Shown here piece after piece: positions 1 to 5,946 of a stretch of 7,614 bases of DNA. This DNA comes from Maricaulis sp. GTDB lineage: Bacteria > Pseudomonadota > Alphaproteobacteria > Caulobacterales > Maricaulaceae. The stretch's first letter is position 1, and every line of letters begins with the position of its first letter. The position numbers were made by a program, and so were the translations under genes. Where the stretch lies: NCBI GenBank assembly GCA_002694345.1, contig NZLV01000051.1:1-7614 (forward strand). Direction: 5' to 3'. A model generated the notes under the pieces. That model had not been told where the DNA came from, did not search any database, and was given only the letters and a program-made list of their open reading frames with translations.

Positions 1-633
1 CCCGCCATGCTGGACAAGCTGGCCCTGCCCCCCGCTGCGCCCCGCGAACGCGGCCGCATGGTGCCGCTGGACCAGTTGACCGACTGGGCCGTTACCGATG
101 ACGGAATTGCCGATGACGGAATTGCCGATCGGGCCGGCCGCGGCCGTTCCGTCCAGCTCGTCCGCGTGGAAACCGGAACCCGCGAAGTCCCGGTTTGGAC
201 CCAGCCCCTGGTCTGCGCCGCCAATCGCCAGCATGTCGTCCTGCTGGTGCGCAACTGGCAGTCGGATGCGCCGGAATTCCTGATCACGGCAGGCCGGGAG
301 ATCGGCGTCAGCGGCGGTCAGGTCCTGCAGCCCAGCGCCATCCACACAAGCGGGCCGGTTCCGGACCTGCAGCCCGCCGGCAGCCGCATCATCCACGACT
401 GCACCCAGTCGGAGGAAGGCGGACGCTTCATGGAGTTGGAAACCCGCTACCAGATCATCGAGGTCGACAGCACTCATGCGGCCGGACCGGATCAGTACTG
501 GGTGGACGTCTCGCTCCTGAAACGTCTCCTGCGCACGTCCAACCGGACATCCATGCTGTTGCGCTGTGTGGCTTCGCTGGTGCTGCCCAAACTCTATCCG
601 GCACTGGCCAGCGAGATGGAAGCCGTCCGCTAG
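1..633 (+). CDS. NDP-hexose 2,3-dehydratase family protein, C-terminal part (5' end outside the window)
   Basis: The reading frame is open from base 1, so the ATG at position 7 is probably internal and the gene starts to the left. Counting from that Met, the visible 208 residues carry the conserved pattern of the EvaA-type NDP-hexose 2,3-dehydratase family: WTQPL (64-68), a FLITAGREIG...GGQVLQPS block (91-110), the signature QSEEGGRF (134-141) followed by an ETRYQIIEV stretch, and a terminal helix with YWVDVSLLKRLL and a conserved Asn. Known members act on dTDP-4-keto-6-deoxyglucose, removing the C2 hydroxyl on the way to 2,6-dideoxysugars. They are about 450-480 residues long and contain two copies of this domain, so this should be the second copy, with about 240 residues missing upstream. 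A 15-bp tandem repeat encodes DDGIA twice in the linker before the domain. The cytosolic role in making a surface sugar is inferred; the exact substrate cannot be told from half a protein. Confidence 0.72.
   Translation, partial: PAMLDKLALPPAAPRERGRMVPLDQLTDWAVTDDGIADDGIADRAGRGRSVQLVRVETGTREVPVWTQPLVCAANRQHVVLLVRNWQSDAPEFLITAGREIGVSGGQVLQPSAIHTSGPVPDLQPAGSRIIHDCTQSEEGGRFMELETRYQIIEVDSTHAAGPDQYWVDVSLLKRLLRTSNRTSMLLRCVASLVLPKLYPALASEMEAVR
95..129 (+). repeat. 15-bp in-frame tandem repeat (about 2.3 copies)
   Basis: Two perfect copies of GATGACGGAATTGCC (97-111 and 112-126), with matching bases on both sides. The unit length is a multiple of three, so it encodes DDGIA-DDGIA-D without breaking the frame. 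It lies in what looks like a flexible linker ahead of the dehydratase domain. A recent slippage duplication is the simplest explanation. Confidence 0.9.
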
Positions 634-1622
634 CGCCCCGCCAGCACGCGTTCAAACACCGCCGCATCGACATTGCCGCCGGTGATGAGAACGCCGACCG
701 TCTTGCCGCGAAGGTCCAGCTTGTTCGCCAGCACCGCGGCGAAGGCGGCCGTGCCGCCGGGTTCACCGACGATCTTCAGATGGCTCCAGGCAAAGCGCAT
801 CGCCTCTGCCACTTCGGCATCACTGACGGTGACACCGCCACTCATCTGGCGCGAATTGAGGGACCAGGTCAGCTCGCCGGGCTCGGGCGTCAGGATGGCA
901 TCGCAGAAGGATCCGGCCAATTGCGCATTGCGTTCGCGCTGGCCGCTGATCAGGGAGCGCCGGTGGTCGTCGAAACCGTTCGGCTCGGCGGCCCAGATTT
1001 GCGCGGCGGGACAGGCTTCCTTCACCGCCAGGCCGACCCCGGCGATCAGCCCACCGCCACCGGCACAGCACACAACCAGATCCGGCGTTTCGCCGAACTC
1101 GGCGAACTGCTCGACCATTTCAAGGCCCGCCGTGCCCTGACCGGCGATGATATAGGGGTCTTCATAGGGCGGAACGAGGACGCGGCCCTCGCGCTCGGCG
1201 AGCTCGCGGCCCATGGCTTCGCGATTCTGCGTGGAACGGTCATAGCCGATCACTTCACCGCCCCAGAACTCCACGCCCTCGACCTTGGAGCGCGGCGCGT
1301 CCAGCGGCATCAGGATCTTGGCGGTCGTCCCGCTGAGACGGGCGGCGGCGGCCACGCCCTGGGCGTGATTGCCGGAGGAGTAGGCGAGCACGCCGCGGCG
1401 GCGCTCATCCTCATCCAGGCAGGAGATCCGGTTATAGGCACCGCGGAACTTGAAGGAGCCGGTCCTCTGCAGGCATTCCGCCTTCACGAAGACCCGGGCG
1501 TCCAGCTTCGCGTCGAGCACATCACTGCGCAGAAGCGGGGTTCTGACAGCCACCCCCTTGAGCCTTTCGGCGGCCCTGACAATATCAACAGGTGTCGGAG
1601 GAGTGAGCGGGACCTGGGTCAT
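630..1622 (-). CDS. PLP-dependent threonine/serine dehydratase-like protein (no ACT domain)
   Basis: A 330-residue fold-type II PLP enzyme of the threonine/serine dehydratase (ammonia-lyase) group, which deaminates threonine or serine to 2-oxobutyrate or pyruvate in the cytosol. With MTQVPLTPPT as the start, the cofactor lysine is K58 in GSFKFRG. The substrate loop SSGNHAQG is at 82-89, the phosphate-binding glycine run GGGG at 188-191, the EPGG motif at 287-290 and the closing TGGNVD at 314-319. The protein stops there, so the C-terminal ACT regulatory domain of biosynthetic IlvA is absent. That points to a catabolic (TdcB-like) dehydratase, serine racemase or hydroxyaspartate ammonia-lyase; sequence alone does not decide between them. 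The ATG at 1622-1620 is chosen because the family's N-terminal helix begins just after it. A longer TTG-initiated frame (to 1721) adds 33 atypical residues. The ribosome site is weak (AAAGG, 12 nt upstream). Its stop overlaps the stop of the convergent dehydratase gene. Confidence 0.87.
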   Translation of the reverse strand: MTQVPLTPPTPVDIVRAAERLKGVAVRTPLLRSDVLDAKLDARVFVKAECLQRTGSFKFRGAYNRISCLDEDERRRGVLAYSSGNHAQGVAAAARLSGTTAKILMPLDAPRSKVEGVEFWGGEVIGYDRSTQNREAMGRELAEREGRVLVPPYEDPYIIAGQGTAGLEMVEQFAEFGETPDLVVCCAGGGGLIAGVGLAVKEACPAAQIWAAEPNGFDDHRRSLISGQRERNAQLAGSFCDAILTPEPGELTWSLNSRQMSGGVTVSDAEVAEAMRFAWSHLKIVGEPGGTAAFAAVLANKLDLRGKTVGVLITGGNVDAAVFERVLAGR

Positions 1623-1657
1623 ACGCGATGTCAGCCTTTGTGAGAGTGGCCCCCGAG

Positions 1658-1674
1658 ACCGGAACGAATCCGGT
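1658..1674. repeat. Short inverted repeat in the divergent spacer
   Basis: ACCGGA (1658-1663) and TCCGGT (1669-1674) form a 6-bp stem with a 5-nt loop. It lies in the leader of the minus-strand dehydratase gene, about 36 bp before its start. No T-tract follows on either strand, so it is not a terminator. It may be an operator or leader hairpin, or chance in GC-rich DNA. Confidence 0.3.
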
Positions 1675-1793
1675 TCAGCCATCCATCCAGAAGGCTTAGG
1701 CAATACAGCGAGATTGAGCAAAAGGATTGCGCTGCCGCCGGTTAGGCCGTTTCATGGGCCAAAATACCAAAACGTCGAATGGTCGATCAGATT

Positions 1794-1800
1794 AGGGGAG
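1794..1800 (+). promoter_or_regulatory. Ribosome binding site of the acyl-CoA ligase
   Basis: AGGGGAG is a strong match to the 16S anti-Shine-Dalgarno sequence, 4 nt before the ATG at 1805. It selects that codon over the in-frame ATGs 6, 7 and 12 codons into the protein. Confidence 0.75.
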
Positions 1801-1804
1801 AAAC

Positions 1805-3448
1805 ATGACCTTGCGCGCACATATGATGGATTGTCCGCTGATGATTTCGGACATCCTTGTCCATGCAGCCAAGTGCCATGGGGACCAGGAAATCGTCAGC
1901 CGCCTGCCCGAAGACGGCACGATTCACCGCGAAACCTACGCCCAGGCGCACGAGCGGACGAAACAGCTCGCCAACGCCCTGACCAAGAAGCTGAAGATCA
2001 AGGAAGGCGACCGCGTCGCCACGATCGCCTGGAACTCGCACCGGCATTTCGAGCTCTATTACGGCATTTCCGGCGTCGGTGCCGTCGTCCACACCGTCAA
2101 TCCGCGTCTCGATCCCAAACAGATCATTTGGATGCTGGATCACGCCCAGGCCAAGGCCGTCTTCTTCGACAAGACCTTTGCGCCGATCGTCAATGCGATC
2201 GCCAAAGCCTGCAAGTCGGTGAAGAACTGGGTCCTGATGACCGACAAGACCCATTCCGATGCGGTCGACGTCAAGCACAAGACCTATGAGGAACTGATCG
2301 GCGACCAGTCGGCCGATTATGACTGGCCCGTCTTCGACGAATATGCCGCCGCCGGCCTGTGCTACACCTCCGGCACCACGGGTGATCCCAAGGGCGTGCT
2401 CTACTCGCACCGCTCCAACGTGCTGCACGCCATGGCCACCTCCGCCTCCGACGTCGTGGGTGTCGGTGCGCGCGGCGTGATCATGCCGGTCGTGCCGATG
2501 TTCCACGTCAATGCCTGGGGCGTGCCCTATGCCGCGCCGATGAACGGGTCGAAACTCATCATGCCCGGTGCCCAGCTCGACGGCGCCAGCCTGCATGAGC
2601 TGATCGAGAGCGAGGAAGTCAGCTATGTCGCCGGCGTGCCGACCGTCTGGCTCGGCCTGCTCAACTACCTCGAGACGGAAGGCAAGCGGATCGACAGCGT
2701 CCAGCGCGTGCTGATCGGCGGGTCTGCCCTGCCGGAATCCCTGCTGCGCGCCTATGAAGACAAGTATGGCGTCGTCATGCAGCAAGGCTGGGGCATGACC
2801 GAGATGAGCCCGCTGGGCACGGTCAATGTCCTCCTGCCCAAGCAGGAGAAGCTGGATCGCGAAGAGCAGATCAAGATCAAGCTGAAACAGGGCCGCCTGG
2901 TCTTCGGTGTCGGCATGCGGGTCGTCGATGATGAAGGCAAGGAACTGCCCTGGGACGGCAAGTCCTCCGGTCACGTCCAGGTGCGCGGTCCGTGGATCGC
3001 CTCGGCCTATTATCGCGGCGCCGGCGCGGAAAGCTTCACCGAGGATGGCTGGTTCCAGACCGGTGATGTCGCCCATCTGGACGGCAATGGCTTCATGACC
3101 ATCACCGACCGCTCCAAGGACGTCATCAAGACCGGTGGTGAGTGGATCTCCTCCATCGATCTGGAAAACGCCGCCATGGGCCATCCCGGTGTCGCCATGG
3201 CTGCCGCAGTCGGCATGCCGCACCCGAAATGGCAGGAACGCCCGCTCCTCGTCGTCCAGGCCAAGGAAGGCGCCGAGAAGGATGCTGAGAGCATTCTAGA
3301 ATACCTGCGCGGTGAAGTGCCCAAATGGTGGGTGCCGGATGCCGTCGAATTCATCGACGAAATGCCGATCGGCGCTACCGGAAAGATCCTCAAGACCAAA
3401 CTGCGGGAAATCTACAAGGATTATGAATTCCCGAGCGTCGAGGCCTGA
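1805..3448 (+). CDS. Fatty-acyl-CoA ligase of the AlkK/DmdB type (ANL superfamily)
   Basis: A 547-residue, full-length adenylate-forming acyl-CoA synthetase. It activates a carboxylic acid with ATP to the acyl-AMP and then transfers it to CoA. The N-terminus MTLRAHMMDCPLMISDILVHAAK resembles medium/long-chain fatty-acid ligases of the AlkK group and 3-(methylthio)propionyl-CoA ligase (DmdB), which are closely related. Motifs in order: ATP-binding loop YTSGTTGDPKG (187-197), PMFHVNAWG (231-239), GWGMTE (328-333), WFQTGD (416-421), hinge region DRSKDVIKTGGEWIS (435-449) and the catalytic lysine K527 in PIGATGKILK. All key residues are present. A strong ribosome site, AGGGGAG (1794-1800), lies 4 nt before the ATG and supports this start. 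A strong terminator begins 25 bp after the stop, so the gene appears monocistronic. Beta-oxidation of fatty acids is the default role; chain-length or methylthiopropionate preference is undecided. Confidence 0.9.
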   Translation: MTLRAHMMDCPLMISDILVHAAKCHGDQEIVSRLPEDGTIHRETYAQAHERTKQLANALTKKLKIKEGDRVATIAWNSHRHFELYYGISGVGAVVHTVNPRLDPKQIIWMLDHAQAKAVFFDKTFAPIVNAIAKACKSVKNWVLMTDKTHSDAVDVKHKTYEELIGDQSADYDWPVFDEYAAAGLCYTSGTTGDPKGVLYSHRSNVLHAMATSASDVVGVGARGVIMPVVPMFHVNAWGVPYAAPMNGSKLIMPGAQLDGASLHELIESEEVSYVAGVPTVWLGLLNYLETEGKRIDSVQRVLIGGSALPESLLRAYEDKYGVVMQQGWGMTEMSPLGTVNVLLPKQEKLDREEQIKIKLKQGRLVFGVGMRVVDDEGKELPWDGKSSGHVQVRGPWIASAYYRGAGAESFTEDGWFQTGDVAHLDGNGFMTITDRSKDVIKTGGEWISSIDLENAAMGHPGVAMAAAVGMPHPKWQERPLLVVQAKEGAEKDAESILEYLRGEVPKWWVPDAVEFIDEMPIGATGKILKTKLREIYKDYEFPSVEA

Positions 3449-3473
3449 TCCGGACCTCACAAGGACAGACAAG

Positions 3474-3502
3474 AGCCCCGGTCCCTCGACCGGGGCTTTT
3501 TT
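3474..3502 (+). terminator. Rho-independent terminator after the acyl-CoA ligase
   Basis: A perfect 10-bp stem AGCCCCGGTC (3474-3483) / GACCGGGGCT (3488-3497) with a CCTC loop, running into six Ts (3497-3502). It lies 25 bp after the ligase stop and isolates the ligase from the small membrane-protein gene. Confidence 0.93.
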
Positions 3503-3552
3503 GTGTCCGGTCTGGGGGGACAAATTCGCGTCTGTTCCCCCCTCACCCTGTC

Positions 3553-3581
3553 TTGTGCACCCCCGCGCAGACTCCTACATT
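3553..3581 (+). promoter_or_regulatory. Candidate sigma-70-type promoter for the small membrane-protein gene
   Basis: TTGTGC (3553-3558) and TACATT (3576-3581) are separated by 17 bp. They match the -35 and -10 consensus at 3 of 6 and 4 of 6 positions. The site lies between the upstream terminator and the next start codon, where a promoter is required. It is a weak match and is proposed mainly from position. Confidence 0.35.
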
Positions 3582-3583
3582 CA

Positions 3584-3598
3584 TATCGAAATTCGATA
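3584..3598. promoter_or_regulatory. 15-bp palindrome, candidate operator
   Basis: TATCGAA (3584-3590), one central A, then TTCGATA (3592-3598): a perfect 7-bp inverted repeat. It starts 3 bp after the candidate -10 box and ends 4 bp before the GGAG ribosome site. AT-rich dyads in this position are typical binding sites of dimeric helix-turn-helix repressors, but no regulator is encoded nearby and I cannot name one. Confidence 0.5.
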
Positions 3599-3614
3599 AC
3601 ACGGAGCAACGGAC

Positions 3615-3821
3615 ATGGAGATCGTGATGTTTGGCGGAGTGGAGACGGGAATTGCAGCCCTGATCATCTTCTTCCTGCCGGCCCTGATCGCGCTCTTGCG
3701 CGGGCATGACAATGCCTTCGCGATCTTCCTGACCAATCTGCTTCTGGGTTGGACCGGGATCGGCTGGCTGGTCGCCCTGATCTGGTCCTTTACAGCCATC
3801 CGCAGACGCGTGCGGGCCTAG
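3615..3821 (+). CDS. Small two-helix membrane protein, superinfection-immunity family
   Basis: A 68-residue protein with two hydrophobic segments (about 10-28 and 35-60) joined by a short polar turn RGHDN (29-33), ending in a basic tail RRRVRA. The pattern LP..IALLRGH.NA.AIFL.NLLLGWTGIGWL..LIW is that of the superinfection-immunity family, named after phage T4 Imm, which blocks DNA entry of superinfecting phage. Small family members are common in bacterial chromosomes and their function is mostly unknown, so the name is a homology label and not proof of phage defence. The basic tail suggests a cytoplasmic C-terminus. Two starts are possible: ATG 3615 (GGAG at 3603-3606, 8 nt away) and ATG 3627 (GGAG at 3617-3620, 6 nt away). 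The gene is flanked by terminators on both sides and appears to be transcribed alone. Confidence 0.8.
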   Translation: MEIVMFGGVETGIAALIIFFLPALIALLRGHDNAFAIFLTNLLLGWTGIGWLVALIWSFTAIRRRVRA

Positions 3822-3921
3822 AGGGTCGCCCCACCCTTACCGAAGAACCGGTCCCTTGCCTCACTCCCGGTCCTTCACGGCAAACGCGTCCCGATCCAAG
3901 TCACGGTTGGTCGGAAATCAG

Positions 3922-3957
3922 ACGCCCGGATCTCCCCAGGTCCGGGCGTTCTTTTTT
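3922..3957 (+). terminator. Rho-independent terminator after the small membrane protein
   Basis: ACGCCCGGATCT (3922-3933) pairs with AGGTCCGGGCGT (3938-3949) through one G-U wobble, with a CCCC loop, and runs into a T-rich tail (3949-3957). It lies 101 bp after the stop of the small membrane-protein gene. Confidence 0.9.
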
Positions 3958-3993
3958 GCCCGTCACACTGATCGGACCCTCTTACATTTAGAC

Positions 3994-4030
3994 AATCATC
4001 AAAATAAGGCTTGCCTTCATTTCGATGATT
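3994..4030. repeat. 37-bp imperfect inverted repeat upstream of the hydrolase
   Basis: The left arm (3994-4010, starting AATCATCAAAAT and ending AAGGC) and the right arm (4013-4030, starting GCCTT and ending CGATGATT) are complementary. There is one A-C mismatch and one bulged base, around a TT loop. No T-run follows, so it is not a terminator. It lies in the AT-rich promoter region, 126 bp before the hydrolase start. A weak promoter-like pair, TTGCCT (4011-4016) and TAACTT (4034-4039) with 17-bp spacing, overlaps it, which fits an operator. A leader RNA hairpin or the relic of a small repeat element are alternatives. Confidence 0.6.
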
Positions 4031-4058
4031 AGCTAACTTTCAATTCATGAACTGATCC

Positions 4059-4072
4059 GCGCGACAACGCGC
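4059..4072 (+). repeat. Short GC hairpin in the hydrolase leader
   Basis: GCGCG (4059-4063) and CGCGC (4068-4072) around an ACAA loop. If transcription starts upstream, it would fold in the 5' untranslated region. A similar 5-bp hairpin, CGCCC/GGGCG, lies at 4107-4120. Short stems like these arise easily in GC-rich DNA. Confidence 0.3.
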
Positions 4073-4155
4073 ACCTATCGCAATCCGGCCATCCCCGAGC
4101 GGAGACCGCCCCTACGGGCGAACGATACCGGCTTGCCTGAACACAGGAGACCTCA

Positions 4156-5889
4156 ATGGCTCACACTTTCAAACTGGCCACGGCCATGACGCGTGCGGCC
4201 CTGGTGATCGGCCTGGGCCTTTCAGCCCCGGCGCTCGCCCAGGATGACCATACGGGCGATTGGCTGGGAACACTGACCACGCCGAATGGCGCGTTGCGCC
4301 TGATGGTCCATGCCCGCGAAACCGAGGATGGCGGCCTGACCGCCACGCTGGAGAGCCTGGACCAGGCCCCGGGTCAGCAGATTCCGATGAGCGATTTCTT
4401 CATCGACGACACTGAAATGCGGTTCGAAATCAGCGCGATCGGCGCCCGCTATCAGGGCGACTGGAACGCGCAAGCCGGTCACTATGATGGCGAGTTCACG
4501 CAGGGCGCAACGCTGGAGCTGGACTTCGCCCGTGCCGACGCCGCGCCTGTCGTCGTGATCGACGGCTTGGACGGCAGCTGGACGGGCCAGCTCGACCGCG
4601 ACGCCATCCAGCTGGAATTCACGCTGAATGTCGAAACCGGCGAAGATGGCACTTCGGCCAGCCTGGATTCGGTCACCCAGGGCGCCTATGGCATTCCTGT
4701 CGCCGGCCTGGAGCGCGAGGGCGACACGATCCGCTTCCGGGTTCCCGCCGCCAATGTGACCTATGAGGGTCAGCTGGACGCGGACGGAAACGCCTTGACC
4801 GGCCATTGGCAACGCCCGGGTTTCGACGATGCCGTCGTGCGTTTTGAGCGCCAATCAATGGCAGTGGAGCAGCCCAACCGACCGCAAACGCCCGTCGCGC
4901 CCTTTCCCTATCGCGCGTTCGACGTTCGCATCGACAATCCGTCCGCCGAGGGTGTGACCCTGGCCGGCACGCTGACCCTGCCAGAAGGCGAAGGCCCCTT
5001 CCCGGCGGCCGTCCTGATTTCCGGTTCCGGTCCCCAGGACCGCAATGAAACCGTCTGGACGCACCAGCCCTTTGCCGTGCTGGCCGACCATCTCACCCGC
5101 AATGGTATTGCCGTACTGCGCTATGATGATCGTGGCTATGCCGACTCCACCGGCGATTTCGCGTCTTCGACCTCCATGGATTTCGCCAGCGATGCCCGCG
5201 CCGTCACCGACTGGCTGCGCACCCAGCCCGTGATTGATGCGAACGCAATCGGCCTGATCGGTCATTCCGAGGGCGGGCTGATCGCACCGGTCGTCGCTGC
5301 GAACAATCCGGACATCGCCTATATCGTTCTGCTCGCCGGTCCCGGCACGGACGGCCAGGAGATCATCCTGGACCAGTCCATCGCCGCCGCCCGCGCCTCG
5401 GGCCGCAGCGAGGCGGATCTGGAGCGTTTGCACGAGATAGTCCTGCAGATCACCGACGCCGCCCGTTCGGCCCCGGATGAAGCCGCCGCCCACGCCGCGC
5501 TGGACGAGATCCTGACGCCTGACGTGCTGATTTTCCTGGGCGCCACACCGGACCAGAAATCCCTCTTCATCGGCCAGAATGTGCGGGCCTGGCAGCGCGC
5601 CTTCCTCAATCACGATCCCGCTGATTATCTGGGTGACGTGGATCAGCCGGTCCTCGCCCTCAATGGCTCTCTGGACTTGCAGGTCGTGCCGGGCCCCAAC
5701 CTGGCCGGCATCGAGGCGGGCCTCGCCCATAATCGCGATGTCACGCTGATGGAACTGCCCGGCCTCAACCACATGTTCCAGACCGCGCAAACCGGCACCA
5801 TCCCGGAATACGCGCAGATCGAGGAGACCTTTAATCCACAGGCCCTCGCCCTGATTGAAGACTGGATCAATACGCGCTTCGGTCAGTAG
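4156..5889 (+). CDS. Secreted alpha/beta hydrolase (serine peptidase/esterase type) with a duplicated N-terminal domain
   Basis: A 577-residue exported enzyme. The N-terminus has a basic start, a hydrophobic core (about 14-23) and an ALA cleavage site, giving a mature protein from about Q29. The location should be periplasmic or extracellular. Residues 34-126 and 137-231 are two related beta-rich repeats, each with a G.W.G.L start, a Y.G.. turn and a hydrophobic end. The alpha/beta hydrolase domain follows (about 252-575): ISGSGPQDRN (288-297, oxyanion region), RYDDRGYADSTG (322-333), nucleophile S371 in GHSEGG (369-374), acid D507 in NGSLD and H539 in GLNHMF, so the catalytic triad is complete. 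The family (S33/S9-like, often named dipeptidyl aminopeptidase or acylaminoacyl-peptidase-like) cleaves peptides or esters; the substrate is unknown here. A clear ribosome site, AGGAGA (4145-4150), 5 nt before the ATG supports the start. The gene appears monocistronic, with its own terminator. Confidence 0.88.
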   Translation: MAHTFKLATAMTRAALVIGLGLSAPALAQDDHTGDWLGTLTTPNGALRLMVHARETEDGGLTATLESLDQAPGQQIPMSDFFIDDTEMRFEISAIGARYQGDWNAQAGHYDGEFTQGATLELDFARADAAPVVVIDGLDGSWTGQLDRDAIQLEFTLNVETGEDGTSASLDSVTQGAYGIPVAGLEREGDTIRFRVPAANVTYEGQLDADGNALTGHWQRPGFDDAVVRFERQSMAVEQPNRPQTPVAPFPYRAFDVRIDNPSAEGVTLAGTLTLPEGEGPFPAAVLISGSGPQDRNETVWTHQPFAVLADHLTRNGIAVLRYDDRGYADSTGDFASSTSMDFASDARAVTDWLRTQPVIDANAIGLIGHSEGGLIAPVVAANNPDIAYIVLLAGPGTDGQEIILDQSIAAARASGRSEADLERLHEIVLQITDAARSAPDEAAAHAALDEILTPDVLIFLGATPDQKSLFIGQNVRAWQRAFLNHDPADYLGDVDQPVLALNGSLDLQVVPGPNLAGIEAGLAHNRDVTLMELPGLNHMFQTAQTGTIPEYAQIEETFNPQALALIEDWINTRFGQ

Positions 5890-5912
5890 CCGGAAGGTCG
5901 AACCCGCACATG

Positions 5913-5942
5913 AAAGGGGCGGCTCATCGAGTCGCCCTTTTT
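5913..5942 (+). terminator. Rho-independent terminator after the hydrolase
   Basis: A 12-bp stem with two G-U wobbles, AAAGGGGCGGCT (5913-5924) / AGTCGCCCTTTT (5930-5941), with a CATCG loop and a T-tract (5938-5942). It lies between two convergent genes. Read from the minus strand it has only three Ts after the stem, so it could also serve weakly as the end of the tdh/flavoprotein operon. Confidence 0.8.
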
Positions 5943-5946
5943 GGTG

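Larger units (their letters stand above)
3822..4155. other. 334-bp non-coding spacer before the secreted hydrolase
   Basis: No convincing gene is visible here. An 80-codon plus-strand frame that runs through its first part is out of frame with the small membrane protein and has no recognisable content. The spacer holds the terminator at 3922-3957, the 37-bp inverted repeat at 3994-4030, an AT-rich stretch (about 3981-4055) unlike the surrounding GC-rich DNA, and two short GC hairpins at 4059-4072 and 4107-4120. The AT-rich part is the likely promoter region of the hydrolase gene. Confidence 0.7.

Noticed and set aside
195..1643. A 482-codon plus-strand open frame across the dehydratase fragment and antisense to the PLP enzyme
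   Set aside because: Its translation is low-complexity (rich in R, G, A, H, P) with no family motifs, and it overlaps two well-supported genes. It is a GC-bias shadow frame.
1623..1721. N-terminal extension of the PLP enzyme from a TTG at 1721
   Set aside because: The extra 33 residues do not resemble the family's N-terminus and would cross the divergent spacer. The ATG at 1622 gives the usual length.
1774..1788. Direct repeat GTCGAAT / GTCGATC before the acyl-CoA ligase as a possible regulator site
   Set aside because: It is a short 6-7-bp match of a kind expected by chance, and it matches no operator of a fatty-acid regulator that I can name.
1787..3223. A 478-codon minus-strand open frame antisense to the acyl-CoA ligase
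   Set aside because: It is rich in H, D, G and V without domain motifs and lies opposite a gene with every catalytic motif in place. It is a shadow frame.
3749..3991. An 80-codon plus-strand frame overlapping the small membrane protein and the following spacer
   Set aside because: It reads through the terminator hairpin, is rich in P and R and has no ribosome site. The overlapping 68-residue frame is the one with family similarity.
4222..5790. Long minus-strand frames (210 and 311 codons) opposite the secreted hydrolase
   Set aside because: They are compositional mirror images of the plus-strand gene, with no recognisable protein content or ribosome sites.
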